64,000 nucleotides of DNA from Turritopsis dohrnii (GCA_027922465.2 BQMF02000001.1:1426001-1490000), one strand, 5' to 3'; positions 13,585 to 26,030 are shown, numbered from the stretch's first letter. Notes: generated by a model from the sequence alone, not told the origin. Translations and numbers: made by a program.

Positions 13585-14876
13585 TTAAAGTATCTAAGTA
13601 TAACGTCTAGGACATTCAAATCATTACATAAATCGCACAGCCTTAGTACTTAGTACTTAATACTGCAATCCAGTGTCACAAACAATTTTAACAACTTTAA
13701 GAAATTTGTTGTAACTATGCTGGTGCTGCATTATTTCAAAATTTCATGTTGCTAATTTATCTAAGATCCTAGTAGTGCTGTTTATCAAGTTTTTGAGAGA
13801 ATTACCAGTGTTGATTACAAAAAAAAACGTGTACGAGAGTTGGAATGCCGGATGACGTCATAAATGTTGCAGTGTTGCACGTAGTGTATTTCTGATCAGA
13901 AAAATATGCAGCGAGCGAACACGTCTAGTTTACAATTCAACCTCGTACGTTGGGAGATCTATTATTTCTCCCTTGTAAATACTCTTATATAATAGAGGAT
14001 CCAAACATTTTCCAAAAGGTACGTGTAGCTAGGAAAATCGTGAGCTGTTTCGAGGTCACTGAGAAATGCCTTAAAAGATTTTCTCCACTTTTGCCCTTCC
14101 AGTTGCAAATTCGTGAATTCCTTTTGATGAATAGAGAAATTAATCACACAAAGTGGCTAGAAAAAGATTCAGGAAAATAACCTTTTGAATTGATTAATGC
14201 ATCATGTACTTTTATCTTTCCTATCAAACACGGAGATCTTTTGAAAGAGGAAAAAAGACGTGCAAACCTGAACGAAGAAGAATGGGGAAGACCGAGGAAA
14301 CCTTATCAAACATCATTAACTGAAACCGTTTAAAATTCCCCACGCTTTTCGTAAAACGCCGATTAACAAGACACGCAAATTCAACAAGAATGCGTTTGTA
14401 AGCCAAAATATTTCAGTCGGTTGACGTTATGTGTAATAATTTTGCAGATTCATTCACACTAGCCTTTCATGCAAAGATTTGGTTTAAATGAGTCATTATG
14501 TGGTTTCAAAGTGTCACGTTTCGCATAATAACTATTTGAGAATTGTTTGCAAGTACTTATCGGAACTTTGGTTTATATAACCTCTTTGCAATAGCTGTTG
14601 TCGAGATCGTTTGTCTCGCTGATTCACGTAACTGCCAATACACCATTTCTCGATCTCAAAAAATTGATGGGCGCGCAGCTGTAAACTATTTGAAGTTTTA
14701 TCTGGGCCAATTGGGAACAACGGTCAGATTTACTTCGTTGTTTCAAACGCATTTATTAGAAGCGTTTTCGTTAGAACTTGTTAGATTGTTTAGATTTTCG
14801 TGGACTGTAAAACGTTGAAGATGCCTGAATATGTTTGGAAATTTCAAAGAGAAGAGTAAATTTTCATATTCATTTA

Positions 14877-15336
14877 CCATATTTCCTCTTATTAACGCCA
14901 CCCTCTGATAAACGCCGCCCTCTATTAAACGCCGCACTTATAGCCGAACATTTTTAATGAACGCCGCCTTCAAATAAATACCGCATCTTGAAAAGCGGCG
15001 TTTATTCGGAAACAGGCTAAACAAGAATTAGTTCAATAGTTTTATTTGTTTTCTATCAACAAATTCTTTCAGATTAGAGTATATATGATGTGTAATTGAT
15101 TACTATAAATAAAAGTTTTCATCTCATAGAAGAGAACGGCGGCAGTGATATTGCTCTTCTTTGACATTTTTGTGAACATATCTTTTGTAACCTTTTTTAG
15201 GATAGGGAAACATTGTTGTTTAAGTTTGCTTCTATCCAATTTTTCATTTTGTAATAAACACCGCCCTCTAATGAACGCCGCATCCAGAAGCTGGCATTTG
15301 TAATAAACGCTGCGGCGTTTATTAGAGGAAATACGG
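14877..15336. mobile_element. TACCGTA-type MITE with internal AACGCCGCC units
   Basis: Both ends fit TA-CCRTATTTCCTCTWATWAACGCC as an inverted repeat, with TA flanks. Near each end the word AACGCC/AACGCCGC is reiterated. Related elements with the same end design but different internal words are at 60422-60552, 62034-62484 and 62956-63339. It is non-coding. Confidence 0.7.
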
Positions 15337-15537
15337 TATATTTATTTTCTGTTGGAAAATCCCTCAACTTTTAAAGCTTTTCCTAAAACAGCAAAACACG
15401 TTTTAAAACTGTAAAGCGCTGGATATCTTGTAATAACTTACCGTAAATGTTTTTCAGGTGCTATTCATTTTATTTAATCAGCTTTATGAACGAAAGTAAA
15501 CTTAGTTGAAATGATGGTAACTGAAATCAGAAACAAT

Positions 15538-15658
15538 CCCAGGCGGCAAAATCGGCAAAAAGTCACTGCGATGGAGGGCACTCTTATTGAAATTGTGTGT
15601 ATATTTCTATAGAAAGGGATTCCTTCGCAGAGATTTTTTAACAAATGTGCAGGCTGGG
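15538..15658. mobile_element. CCCAGTGGGCA-type short MITE, copy A
   Basis: This is a roughly 120-bp inverted repeat with ends like CCCAGGCGGCAAAATCG and the inverse CAGGCTGGG. Inner words GTCACTGCGA and TTCCTTCGCAG pair across the centre. It belongs to a family of about eight copies in this window. Confidence 0.65.
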
Positions 15659-16185
15659 ATTGATCATTCCATTAAGTGTAGTTAAACTCCACGTTGATCT
15701 CATGGTAAATAAATCTTTCCAACTGTCATGTTTTTGACAACTTCCAGACTTTTGAATCAATTTTCATAAACATTATAAAACAAAACCACGATAAGATTAC
15801 AGAAATAACAAATCAAATTCTGATGTTCAGACACTGTTGAGGTCTGTTGTTGTTTCGAGCAATTCTTCACCATAACCTTCAAGATGCAAAAACATCTTAT
15901 TCGTTGAAACCATTATGTTGCAACCTTTTTCGTTTAGATGGACCATGCAATGAAATGGCATATGCAATAGAAAATAAATTTCCAAAACATCTTTTGATCG
16001 TCTACTGTTTGACAAAAACCTCAAGCAAAACCTTCTTCTAATTAAAACCTTCGATCTTCTACTCCTTGTAAACAACCATTTTATCTTGCTCATAATCCAA
16101 TATCGATCATTTACAAATGATTAATTAGTTACAGACCTCTCAGCAGGGTTAATTGCACAAACCAAAAAACTAATAAACCCCTGCT

Positions 16186-16199
16186 GTTTCCATGGAAAT
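16186..16199. promoter_or_regulatory. RFX X-box-like site
   Basis: GTTTCCATGGAAAT matches 13 of 14 positions of GTTNCCATGGNAAC. It lies 2.9 kb upstream of the actuator-domain gene at 19119, too far to assign as its promoter. A chance match is possible in 64 kb. Confidence 0.2.
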
Positions 16200-16931
16200 C
16201 TTTAAATAGCCAGACACCACAAAATTAATCTTAAACTAATGCTATTAGATTATAGTAGTCTAAATTGAACTCGCGGTTTCGACCATGTGACTTGTTGGCC
16301 AGTTTTAGATGCATAATCGAGATTTGGGAAACAATAGTATTAATTCTTGAATCAGATATCCTCTCTTCACTCTGATTATTGGGGGGAATATTTCTTGGAA
16401 AAATTGAATCATTCAGAACAGAATTTACTCCTATTTGAAAACATTATAATCATATAAACAACACCATTAATCTGGCCCGATTTATGGTCCACTAGTTGTT
16501 TTGACACGTGACCATAATTTTGTTTATTTCCATTGATGCCATTATGATTTGGGTAGTTTTTAATACTGAAAAACTATTAATTGCAAATAAATGACTACAA
16601 TGTCTTCATTATAACATTTGTTAAATTTGTGAAATTTGAAATTATTTTATGCAATATAGCCTTATAGTTTTTCCGAGATTCCGATTCAGATGGAAAGTTA
16701 GTATGTACCAGCTCAATGCGTTTAATTTGTACAGGTGATTGTTCATCGTTGACATGCCCACACTACTGTGAACATGTCAACAGGGTAGATGGGTGTTGCT
16801 CGCTGACACAATGCATTCATAATACTTTGAGTATGTCACAGTGTTTGTTTTTATAACTGCGCATGCAAACTGTCTACCATAAACATGTCAGGCAAGCAAA
16901 TGGATAAATAAACTACGTTTTGGTTCTTTGC

Positions 16932-17034
16932 GCAGTGGGCAAATTTGTTCAAAATCTCAGCGAAGGAGTGCATTTCTAAAGAATTGTACACGCTATTACT
17001 CTTCAGCGACGTTTTGACAATTTTGCACACTGGG
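16932..17034. mobile_element. CCCAGTGGGCA-type short MITE, copy B
   Basis: The left end CAGTGGGCAAATTTGTTC and the right end TTTTGCACACTGGGTG form the inverted repeat. The inner words AGCGAAGGAGTGCATTTCT and CTCTTCAGCGA match other copies, in the opposite orientation to copy A. Confidence 0.65.
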
Positions 17035-17044
17035 TGAGCTTCCG

Positions 17045-17180
17045 CAGCTAGACAGCTGACTGTGTGAAATAACTAAATAGCTCCTAATGGAGAAACTCGG
17101 GTGGAATATCAAGATACTATAATAACTGGCACTTGAGCACGGGTCGGGACAGTCGCGCTGGAAAGTATAAACCACGAGAT
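17045..17180 (-). repeat. tRNA-derived SINE (family 1), degraded copy 2
   Basis: Read on the minus strand, the A-box region (TATCTCGTGGTTTATAC), the word GACCCGTGCTCAAG at the B box and a CATTAGGAGCT body word align in order with copy 1. Both boxes have decayed. The copy directly abuts MITE copy B. Confidence 0.45.
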
Positions 17181-19102
17181 AGTTGTAGTACAAATGCGTA
17201 GTTTTTATCAGGGCCTCATCAAAATTCATTAATGCAACCCGGAAATATTAAGAACTATTTTCCAGTACCAAAAGTTGCGGAACAATAATATCGGAATAGC
17301 GGATTTTCGCATAAGCTATCGACGCCTGCTGCTCATCAGATAGCAGCCATGTTGATTAAGCTAGCCTTTGAATAAACACTTCTGCTGTTTGATAATAAAA
17401 ACATATGATCAGTAATATAAACAAACATTTATACAATCTACTACGTAGCAACTCCTGCAAAAACATCTGGTGCAATTTTCTCTCATCGAGCAAACATTTC
17501 AGACGCACATACTCATAGATGCTATAGTATCAAATTCACCTCCACGATTACCATATATGTAAAAACAATAGTGTATTCTTTCTTCATTTCAAGCCAAGCT
17601 TGATAATATTTCATTGTTTCAAAAAAACATTAGCATAAAACTATCCCCTCCTTTTTTCAATCTTAAATATTTCAGATATTTCCATTCGTGTGAGAAGGCT
17701 AGTTCACACGATGCAGTTTTCTTTAGGATGGCCAAAAGAGAAATGTGATATTTTGTTTACAATTAAAACGGAAAAAAGATTTCAAGGAGGATATTTTTGT
17801 TGCTGCACTACATGATAATAAACAATATAATTAAGTATCAATAAAGAACCAGGTTAATTAAAGTAATTAAGCGGAATGATCAACCGACAGGAAATTCGAT
17901 GCAGGTTTGACGTCACTAGAACATCGTTGCGGCGTTATATGAAAACAAAACATTATGAACTTCGTTCCTAGACCTCTGAATTTGAATAGTACTAGAAGGC
18001 TTATGTTGCCATGTTTCTTCTTATTTTTATTTTTTTTCTTTTTTTTATTTATTCTTATATAGTCTTTATATGCTTTCATTCAGTGTTATCATTAGTTGTC
18101 CGAAATCCATAGAATATAAACAAATTGTTTACTATAATCCGATTTTAGAAAGGAAGCGTGCGAGCGTACATCGCTTTTAAATGCTTAATCATCACTAATG
18201 GCCGTGTCGTTTAATGTCCCACGCACAATTTCCACGTTTGCTGACGGCATTAATTTTAGTCAGCAAACAAAGCACACTCTGCCATTTTGTCACTATGTCC
18301 TTTTTGCCACTTTTTATCACTCCATGCTATTTTGCCACTCCATGTTACTGAACAACTTAAGGGAGAGGAAATAAACTATACTTTCTCTTTGAATAACAGA
18401 AACTTACGTCAACTGAACCACAGAATTATTGTATTTGGAAATAAAGATAAGAGGCACAAAAACGATTTCTGACGTAATTCCCTCGAGAGAGAGAGAGTTA
18501 AAAAAAGTTTAAATTAGGATTATAAAACATATGTCACGACTTTCTTTATCGTATCCTGTATTGATACGTCATTTTGTGACGTAGCTTTTTCACGCGTCTA
18601 TTCAACAAAAGAGACGTCACTTTTGCTTAATCAAGTGAGCGATAATGTAAAATAACTTGATAAAACAAAACACGAAATTACAAATGTAAAGCCTGGTATA
18701 CACTGAAGTAATTTTCAATTAGGTTATATATTTTTCTTTCTTCTTAAAATCATGTCCATGGTTATTTCAAATATCAGTTGTTCTTTTGACGTAACGAAGT
18801 ATTTCAAAGGTTTTCTCATTATTTTCAACTGCATTGATATTAAAATGTAGCAGAGAGTAGAACTTCGATCGTTCGCATCGGGCTTTAGCATACTACTTTA
18901 GTTCCTAGACCTCTTTTGTATGTCTCACAATAAGTGAAATTAAATCTGGTAATTACTTGATAAAAGCAACCTTGAAACGCTTAATGACATTCATTTCACA
19001 AGAGAATTGGGAACAGTAAAGTATCAAGAAAAACTTGAAAAACTGGACTTTACAAAACTTCAAATAAAAAACCATCCTGTAACATTTTTTGTTTCTTTAA
19101 AG
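17181..19102. other. intergenic, no gene seen
   Basis: AT-rich DNA with a poly-purine run, a short GA repeat (18487-18497) and several TGACGT words. Open frames are short and unsupported. Confidence 0.5.
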
Positions 19103-19118
19103 TATATAACGCTTTATC
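19103..19118 (+). promoter_or_regulatory. short leader after a 3' splice-site-like sequence
   Basis: The 16 bases before the ATG follow TTTTTTGTTTCTTTAAAG, a pyrimidine-rich tract ending in AG at 19101-19102. That could be the acceptor of a 5'UTR intron or of spliced-leader trans-splicing. TATATAA within the leader is too close to the ATG to be a TATA box. Confidence 0.35.
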
Positions 19119-19910
19119 ATGTCGACTGACGATCTATCCAAAGGCATGTCTTCAGAAGATGTATCGAAAAAACACGTCACATTTTGCATGGACGACGACG
19201 AGCACATGATTAAACTCGAAAAACTTTGTAGTCGGTTGAACACAGATTGCTTTTATGGTTTGACGTGTCGGTATGCTCGAAACCTATTGAAAAAGGATGG
19301 CGCAAATAAATATTCACGCCCAAAATGTGAAGAGAAGAAAGGACTGATGAAGAAGGTTTTCGGTGGAAGCAGAGAATGGTCTAAAAGAGACTGGAATAAG
19401 GTATTTAACGGAAGAAGTGATGACGTGTATTGTATAATAAGAGACGGACAGAAATCGTTGGTGCGGAGAAAGGAACTGGTTCGAGGAGATCTCGTTTGTT
19501 TACAGCCGGGAGAAATAGTTCCAGCAGATATGCGAGTTGTGTCGTATGACGGCGAGTTAATAGTAGATAATCGAGTGATAACTGGTAATTCGGCTGAATA
19601 CAAGTCGATCAGTGCAACATCCCGTGATCCTTTGCTCAGTCAAAATATGATATTTGCGTGTACTGAAATCTTGCGTGGTAGATGCGATGGTATTGTTCTG
19701 CGCACGGGTGATGAAACTGTATTCGGAGAATTGACACAATTCGCAACCAAAGTCAGATATGTGAAACGTCATCATAGTTCGTCTGTTTCGAGTAACGGTG
19801 GCGGTTCGACGTGTTCAAGCCTCGGTAACTTGTCGTTGCCGAGTAGTCCAAACTTATCTGAGGCCAGTTCCGAGAACTTATCCGAAGCCACGAGTTCTTT
19901 GAGCTTATGA
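19119..19910 (+). CDS. stand-alone Na/K-ATPase-like actuator-domain protein (263 aa), no membrane segments
   Basis: The frame is intact from ATG to TGA with no intron. Residues 26-62 resemble the cation-ATPase N-terminal domain of Na/K-ATPase alpha chains (DEHM..LE.LCSRLNTD..GLT...A...L.KDG.N). Residues 77-84 keep the pre-M1 FGG word, but the whole M1-M2 hairpin is missing and the sequence resumes directly in the actuator domain (about 104-212): VRGDLVCLQPGEIVPADMRV at 121-140, VDN at 149-151, then TGNS at 155-158. In P-type ATPases this loop is TGES, and its glutamate is needed for dephosphorylation; here it is Asn. No M3-M10, phosphorylation DKTG or nucleotide-binding part follows. The C-terminus (216-263) is Ser-rich with three NLS..SS-like repeats. 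The protein should be soluble and catalytically dead as a pump. A regulatory or decoy role is speculation; a processed, trimmed gene copy is the alternative. A candidate AATAAA lies near 20060. Confidence 0.8.
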   Translation: MSTDDLSKGMSSEDVSKKHVTFCMDDDEHMIKLEKLCSRLNTDCFYGLTCRYARNLLKKDGANKYSRPKCEEKKGLMKKVFGGSREWSKRDWNKVFNGRSDDVYCIIRDGQKSLVRRKELVRGDLVCLQPGEIVPADMRVVSYDGELIVDNRVITGNSAEYKSISATSRDPLLSQNMIFACTEILRGRCDGIVLRTGDETVFGELTQFATKVRYVKRHHSSSVSSNGGGSTCSSLGNLSLPSSPNLSEASSENLSEATSSLSL

Positions 19911-22900
19911 TAATATTAAGGTGCGTGTGTGTGTGTGTTTCTTTGCCAGACAAAGCATCTAGAGTTCGATGAAAGCCCATGTTGTTTTCCAGGTCATCCA
20001 GTCACGTGTTTTTATCTAAATGTAACTGTTTCTTTGAGTGACGTTTTGATTCGATTTTCAAATAAAATGACAAGCCTATCGAGAACGAGTCACGCTTTGT
20101 TTGGTATGTTTCAATATCTGGAGCCATCAAAAGCCAATTTAATTAATTTTTGTTTTATTAATGGCTGTGTTTATGATCAGAGATGGATAATAGAACTTTT
20201 ATGAAACTTATCAGTTTTATAGTTCTTTCTGGTCCAACAACATATATGGAGAAGTAAAAAAAAAAGGCTTTTGAGAACGAATTGTATCTGGTATACAACT
20301 CTCCACTCCTTGCTATGTACATTTATTCAAAGAGATAAAATTATTTATAAGCGAGATATTTTGTACTGGAATTTAAAGAAAGATTGTACAAAGTACGTCT
20401 GTATTTATGTCTTACTGAGCAGAATATATTTTGTTTATAAACCCTATCGAAAATATATTTAACTGTAAAGAAGTTTGTAGATTGGCTTGACAAGAGAGAT
20501 TGATTGCTTTTATTCACTAGTGATTTTTTTGTTAATCCCACTAATGTGCCTTGATAATTTCCCCATGGGAATAAATTTAAATGAATCGCATCCTATAACT
20601 TTGTCACCTATGGGGGGTTCTTCATTCATATCTGAGATTTTTCAATGGACCATTAAAAAAAAAAAGGTTTCGTTATCACAAAAACATTACTACAATCTAC
20701 TCACGTGAACATTCTCGGAATTTTGAGAGCTAATCGAAACATTCTATCTTTCAATTTATCGATGTTTATCACATAGAATATAAGCAGTAAGTTTCATAAA
20801 AATCAGGATGTAGATGTACTTTTATTTATTCAATGTTCAAAATTAGAAAACATTTTTGTGGCCAACGAAAAGTTGTTGACGTTTTCGTTGGGAAAGCTCT
20901 TGTTTTCTAGAAGATATTTTTTTTTTGATGTCATAAACAGGTCTCTCCTTATCTGCTTCCCTCAAAAATTTGAGGATATATTTGTCTTGTATAAAATGAT
21001 AAACATGGAGTCTTTTTCATCGATGGAATTCCGCAGGAATTGTTTTGAACGATACACAGCGTTTGTTCTCTGTCACTAAAATTTTTTGTTATGTAACTTA
21101 TATCATGGTAATCTTTTAATGTAATGGAGAAATACAAATTTTCTTGCATTAACTTCAAATTGCAATACAATTATGCAGTCTAGCGACTGTATGTGTGGTT
21201 GGAGTGAGATAAAAGCCACCTTCCAGTAACTTTGTCTAAATATAAGTTATGTTATAAGGGGTTTTTTTTCAGCAAAATGTAATTTGTCGAAATGCTTTAT
21301 AAACTTGGGTTTCAATTTTTTATAATTTGTGTTTTGCTGTTTTTTGTTTGTCAGTAACATATCATGTAGAAATAAAGAAATGATTAACATTGCAAGTCAT
21401 TCAATCCATGCGATAATAGAAGCAGTAGTTAATCCTTATTCTATATGAAGAGACAGACAGCAATACAATATGTAATTTTACATAACTTTCACGTGTCGTG
21501 CGAGATAAATTACTAAACCGTCAATGAATCATATACACGGTTTCCTATTCGACTGTCTCAGTGATTAATCTAAAAACATTCAAGAAAATGATTTGAACAC
21601 AAATCTAGCAAAACATACGCAACATTTCATGCCACCGCAGACACTTTCTAGGACCAAAATGTATTTCTGTTTTGCATACAATGACAGTTTCTAAAGTTCA
21701 GGAAGAGAAAATCATTACTCATTTCCGTTGTTAAGTTAATTTCTGTTTCCTGATCAAGGTTTTATTTATATTATCAGGTCATTATCTTGACATTTAACAA
21801 GGTTAAAAGCTCAGTACCTTAGTTGGTCTTGATTTCTGATGTCTTTTTAACACAATAGGGTGCTACGGCATGATATATATTTATATGTTTGTTTGTATTG
21901 TATTTGTCTTTTTTTTTTATACCTTGCAATAGCAAATAAATAATGATAACAAAAACAGCAGACGAACTGTTTTGTCCAAGAACGTAAAAAAGATTATGTA
22001 GCGGATAAGTGCCGATATTAACTTGGAAAGAATTTCAATCTCTTTTGTTACATTCCTTCCTTTTCGTTAGATGTTTTTGATGTGACTCTGGTAGTTCACT
22101 TAAGATTCTTGCAGGAAACCAAAAGCAATCCGATAGTGGTTAATTTCCTTTGTGCTATCGATACTGGATCTTTTTTTCATCAGAAATAATTTCATCGATC
22201 GCTTTAAGCAGGATCCAGGAAGATTTTATTCGGAGAGAAATATTTTGAACGATAAATTAACGGGCGTGGCTTGTAATTTCATTGACATTAGTTAATTTCA
22301 AAAACAATTGTAAGTAATAACGTGTTTTATAACTGCGTAAATATGTGCGTGTTATTGCAACCCAGCGATTATTTAAAATCTTCTGTATGGTTTTGTATTT
22401 TGTTTGAAAGTTAAGTAATGCCACTCTGTCAAAATGTCTATTATTAATAAGACACTGATATTCATAAGTCAAGGAGGTCTTCTATGGATGAGGATTGTCC
22501 GATAATGGTTTCTAATGTTATTCGATAACATGAGATTTCACAATCCAACATTTTGGTATTCAATAATCACTTTATAAGCTTAAGAAGATACTAGGACATA
22601 TTGATCAGAGACTTCGTTATTGAAATATCTTGAAATTTCAAAAGCTAGGCAAGCAATTTTGAAAACTCTTTCTTATTGCAAAACATCACTTTTCATGACT
22701 TTTCATGGTCCTGAATGATTGTCAGTTTTTAGGTTCCCTTCCTCTAATAATTTCTGTATTTGACACATCGCAAATGAAAGAAGCACTGTCGCGGCGGTTG
22801 AGCAAATACACGATGTCAGTCAATTTTGTTGTTCCTTATTCCCAAGAATTCTGATACTTAGTTGTCTACGATCTAGCAGCCAAAACCTTATATGGTGACG

Positions 22901-23591
22901 TTTAATGGAGAATTCTCAATTGTCAGAAATAATTTGGTTGACACGAAACTATATTTGTTTCTGTATCAATTTATATAAAACTTGGTAGAACTGGTCATGA
23001 ACAATTCCTTATAATACTTGTGAAAACATCAACAGTATTGATTCACTTTATATAGCTAAATGTTATCTTTGATACAGATCTCTTGAGTTGAAACTGGTTA
23101 AAGTCTGATAGGTAATTCAATTGTTTTGTTGTTACTGACTCATCGATTCTATGAATTTGGCAAATGCTTAAGATTATGACCTTCATGATATTAGGTCAGA
23201 AAGGAAAGCATTATAGCATTACAAAGCATTACTCCGGTCAATATCATCCATGAGATATTTCCCAATGAAACGTAAGACGCTGTTGTTTTCTGATGTCTAA
23301 AATCACAATAAGACTTTTGATGGATAATTTGATATTTGTTTGTGTCAGTGAGAGCACAGAGCTGTCTGCAAGAGATGATTCATGCAGCAACAGCCACTTA
23401 GAAACCACAATTGTCTGTGCCAACATACTCAACACTTTCGTTTGTACTTTTGCTTTCTACAATGAAATCACTAAATCTTTATATAATAATAGTTTAATTT
23501 TCTTACTCAGTTTGTAGACATCCGAAAAAAAATGTATCGTCATAATGATTCCATTTGTTACAAACGATCGTATCAGTGCACGTTACTTTAA
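19911..23591. other. intergenic, no gene seen
   Basis: Contains the 3' flank of the actuator-domain gene, a (GT)n run at about 19921-19939 and long AT-rich DNA. The open frames are short, mostly lack an ATG, and have no supporting motif. Confidence 0.5.
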
Positions 23592-23977
23592 GGCCGGAAA
23601 GTTTCGTGTGTAAAAAAACCCCGCAAAATTTATGGAATAAACTTTCGCGAATTGAAGAAAAAGTTTATTTTCGCGTGAAAAAACTTTCGCGAAAAATTTT
23701 GAGCAAAAATAACCAGATTTTTTGAATTTTTATAATTATTCTTTCTTTGTTTAAAGTAAAAGTAAAAAACTATAACTAATTTTCTTCAACTTCCGACTCA
23801 GAATCGGAATCAAAATCATCTCCACCAATGTATCGCTGAAGATTACTGAAATTTGCTTGGAAAAAAAGTTTTTTTTCGCGTGAAAAAACTTTCGCGTTTT
23901 GCTGTTTTGAAATTTCCAAAGACATAAACTTTCGCGAAAAAGGGCTAAAAACGCGAGAAACGCGGAAGTTTCTCCCC
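23592..23977. mobile_element. TTAA-flanked MITE rich in CTTTCGCG, 386 bp
   Basis: The left end is TTAA-GGCCGGAAAGTTTCGTG and the right end is the inverse of GGGGAGAAACTTCCGCG. The word CTTTCGCG or its inverse recurs at least six times inside, making long self-complementary stretches. The TTAA duplication suggests piggyBac or Kolobok mobilisation. Confidence 0.7.
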
Positions 23978-25097
23978 TTAAGGTAATATCCCGTTATTGT
24001 GGGTGCGTTTATTCGAGAAAAAGTATAAAAATATAATGATGGATCCTCTGATGAATTCTGATAGACTAAAAAAACGACGACGACGACGACATCAATATTG
24101 GTTATAAGTTGTGGTTGTCATTCGTCGTTATATTTTATTAAGAAGCTTTTCTTTATTGTCTGATAAATCGTTGGCCATTTTAAGACATTACAGCTCACAC
24201 TTTCGAAATAGCACACACTTCAAATAAGCGCGCACCTCTTAGCAACTCTATTTTGACAATAGTTAATCTACTACCTTCTAGATATCAGAAATTTCCTAAA
24301 TGGGAAATCAAGCAACTGATGAAAAATGTATTGAGAGAGGACATTTTTAATGAAATCATGTTTTTAAACCATTTATAACTTTATTAGAATTATTTCTCTC
24401 TTGTAAATCGCAGTAAGAGAAAATACAACCTAAACATGTAGAAAGTATGCAAAGAATTTTTCAGTGGTTTTTTCAAAAGAAACGCTCTTTAAAAATGCAT
24501 TAAAATATGACAGTGTAAGCTGGTCAATCGTCGAGCCTCCACAGCCATGTCACAGTAAGCAAAAGACACTGTTGTTGAAAATGTCACGGTTTTCTTAATT
24601 AACGAAATTTCACAATCACCACTGTATTTTTAACTTAACGAATGAGGAATGTTTTCGGCTACCGGTTCACCTGCTCGACAATGTTTCCCGCCGTTACATG
24701 CAATGAATATAGAATTCTCAATTGCGCAAATACATTTTAAAGGTATTCTGCAAAGTTTCAAAGATTGTCTGAAATACTCAATAAATCTTCGCACGACAAG
24801 CATTCCTGTATTAATTTTTGTATTAAATCAAAATTAATTAATTTGATTATTTTTGCAATTCGATCCTAATCCTCCATTCTGTCAAGGATAAACAAATGGT
24901 TTTAAGAAGACATGTTCATCATTTCATCGCTGTAATTCTTCATAAAAAGATCAGCTTAAGAGCAAAGTTTACCGCTCTCTGCAGCAAAGAAAATTATACG
25001 TCATATGAGTAGAAATTACTCAACACTTTCTTCACGATTAACATATTAACACGATTAGCACCATTTAGGGATATATTGCTGTTTACGTTGCATGCTA

Positions 25098-25111
25098 ATT
25101 TCCATGGTAAC
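25098..25111. promoter_or_regulatory. RFX X-box-like site
   Basis: ATTTCCATGGTAAC matches 13 of 14 positions of GTTNCCATGGNAAC. No gene start lies close by; the nearest gene (AIG1-like) points the other way and ends at 27482. Function is unsupported. Confidence 0.2.
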
Positions 25112-25529
25112 ATTAATAATAATCGAGTTTACAAAGCATTCGAGCCAGTATGTAACCGAGGCTGATTTTGCTTCTACATCGCATGCGTGGATAATTCATT
25201 CCCACGTGACCAACGTGGTCGTAGTTAGGAATACAACGGACTGTACAGTCCATTTTTATGTAGGATGTTCTGAACAAAAACACCTTTCATTGATTAGAGT
25301 ATCTGATGTCTTTTCTCTTCCACAAAGGTTCCTGTAACATGCTTTGTACCTTCATATCATAGTAAGATAGTCACATATGTTATCATTATTAAAGTTACCA
25401 TTGTCACGCATACTACACGTATTTTTTTATAAGCAACCCTAGGTAAATCTTAAAAAAACTTAACCAACTTTTCTAGGCCCAAGTTTTTATCTAAGCAACA
25501 TATTTTTTTAAGATTTGCAGTATACCTTA

Positions 25530-26030
25530 TCGGTAAAAAAAAGTCGGCAAAAATGTTAGTCGGCAAAAATGTTAGTCGGCAAAAATAAAAAGTCGGCAAA
25601 AGAATTAGCCACTTGGACAAAATTTAGTCACTTTTGCCGACCAATTTCCAAGACAAAAAATGACGAAGAAAGTTTGGATAATTTCAATAACAGTCTTAAA
25701 AGATGTCTTCCTAAGTACGACTTTCCAAAAAGTTTCGACGTTACTTATTCCCCTAATCATTGGTCAAACACCGAAAAGTCTATTGAGCTGTTCCAGAAAG
25801 TCATATTCCCTTATTTGGAGAATGTTAAATTAAACAAGACGTACCCGAGAGAGCGGGTGTCATTGATAATCATGGACACGTTCAAGACCATGATGCTGTC
25901 CTAAATCTATGCGAGAAGCATTTTTGCCAAGTTGTTATCGCACCGCACAACCTGACAAACAAATTCCAGCCATTGGACATGACTTATCGAGCGGCAACTG
26001 TAACTCTTTTCCCTAAATTTGCTTTTTAGA
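25530..26030 (+). pseudogene. DDE-type transposase remnant
   Basis: From about 25640 the plus strand reads a DDE-superfamily endonuclease core. It shows FDVTYSPNHWSNTEKSIELF, a block with IFPYLENVKLN, and then LIIMDTFK, where the Asp is the expected second catalytic residue. A frameshift follows, after which another frame continues with the words HFCQVVIAPHNLTNKFQPLD before stops. The region 25540-25630 just upstream has a reiterated AGTCGGCAAAA word, possibly the element's terminal repeat. The copy is truncated and dead. I assign it to the pogo/Tigger-like DDE_1 group from memory of that motif order. Confidence 0.55.
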
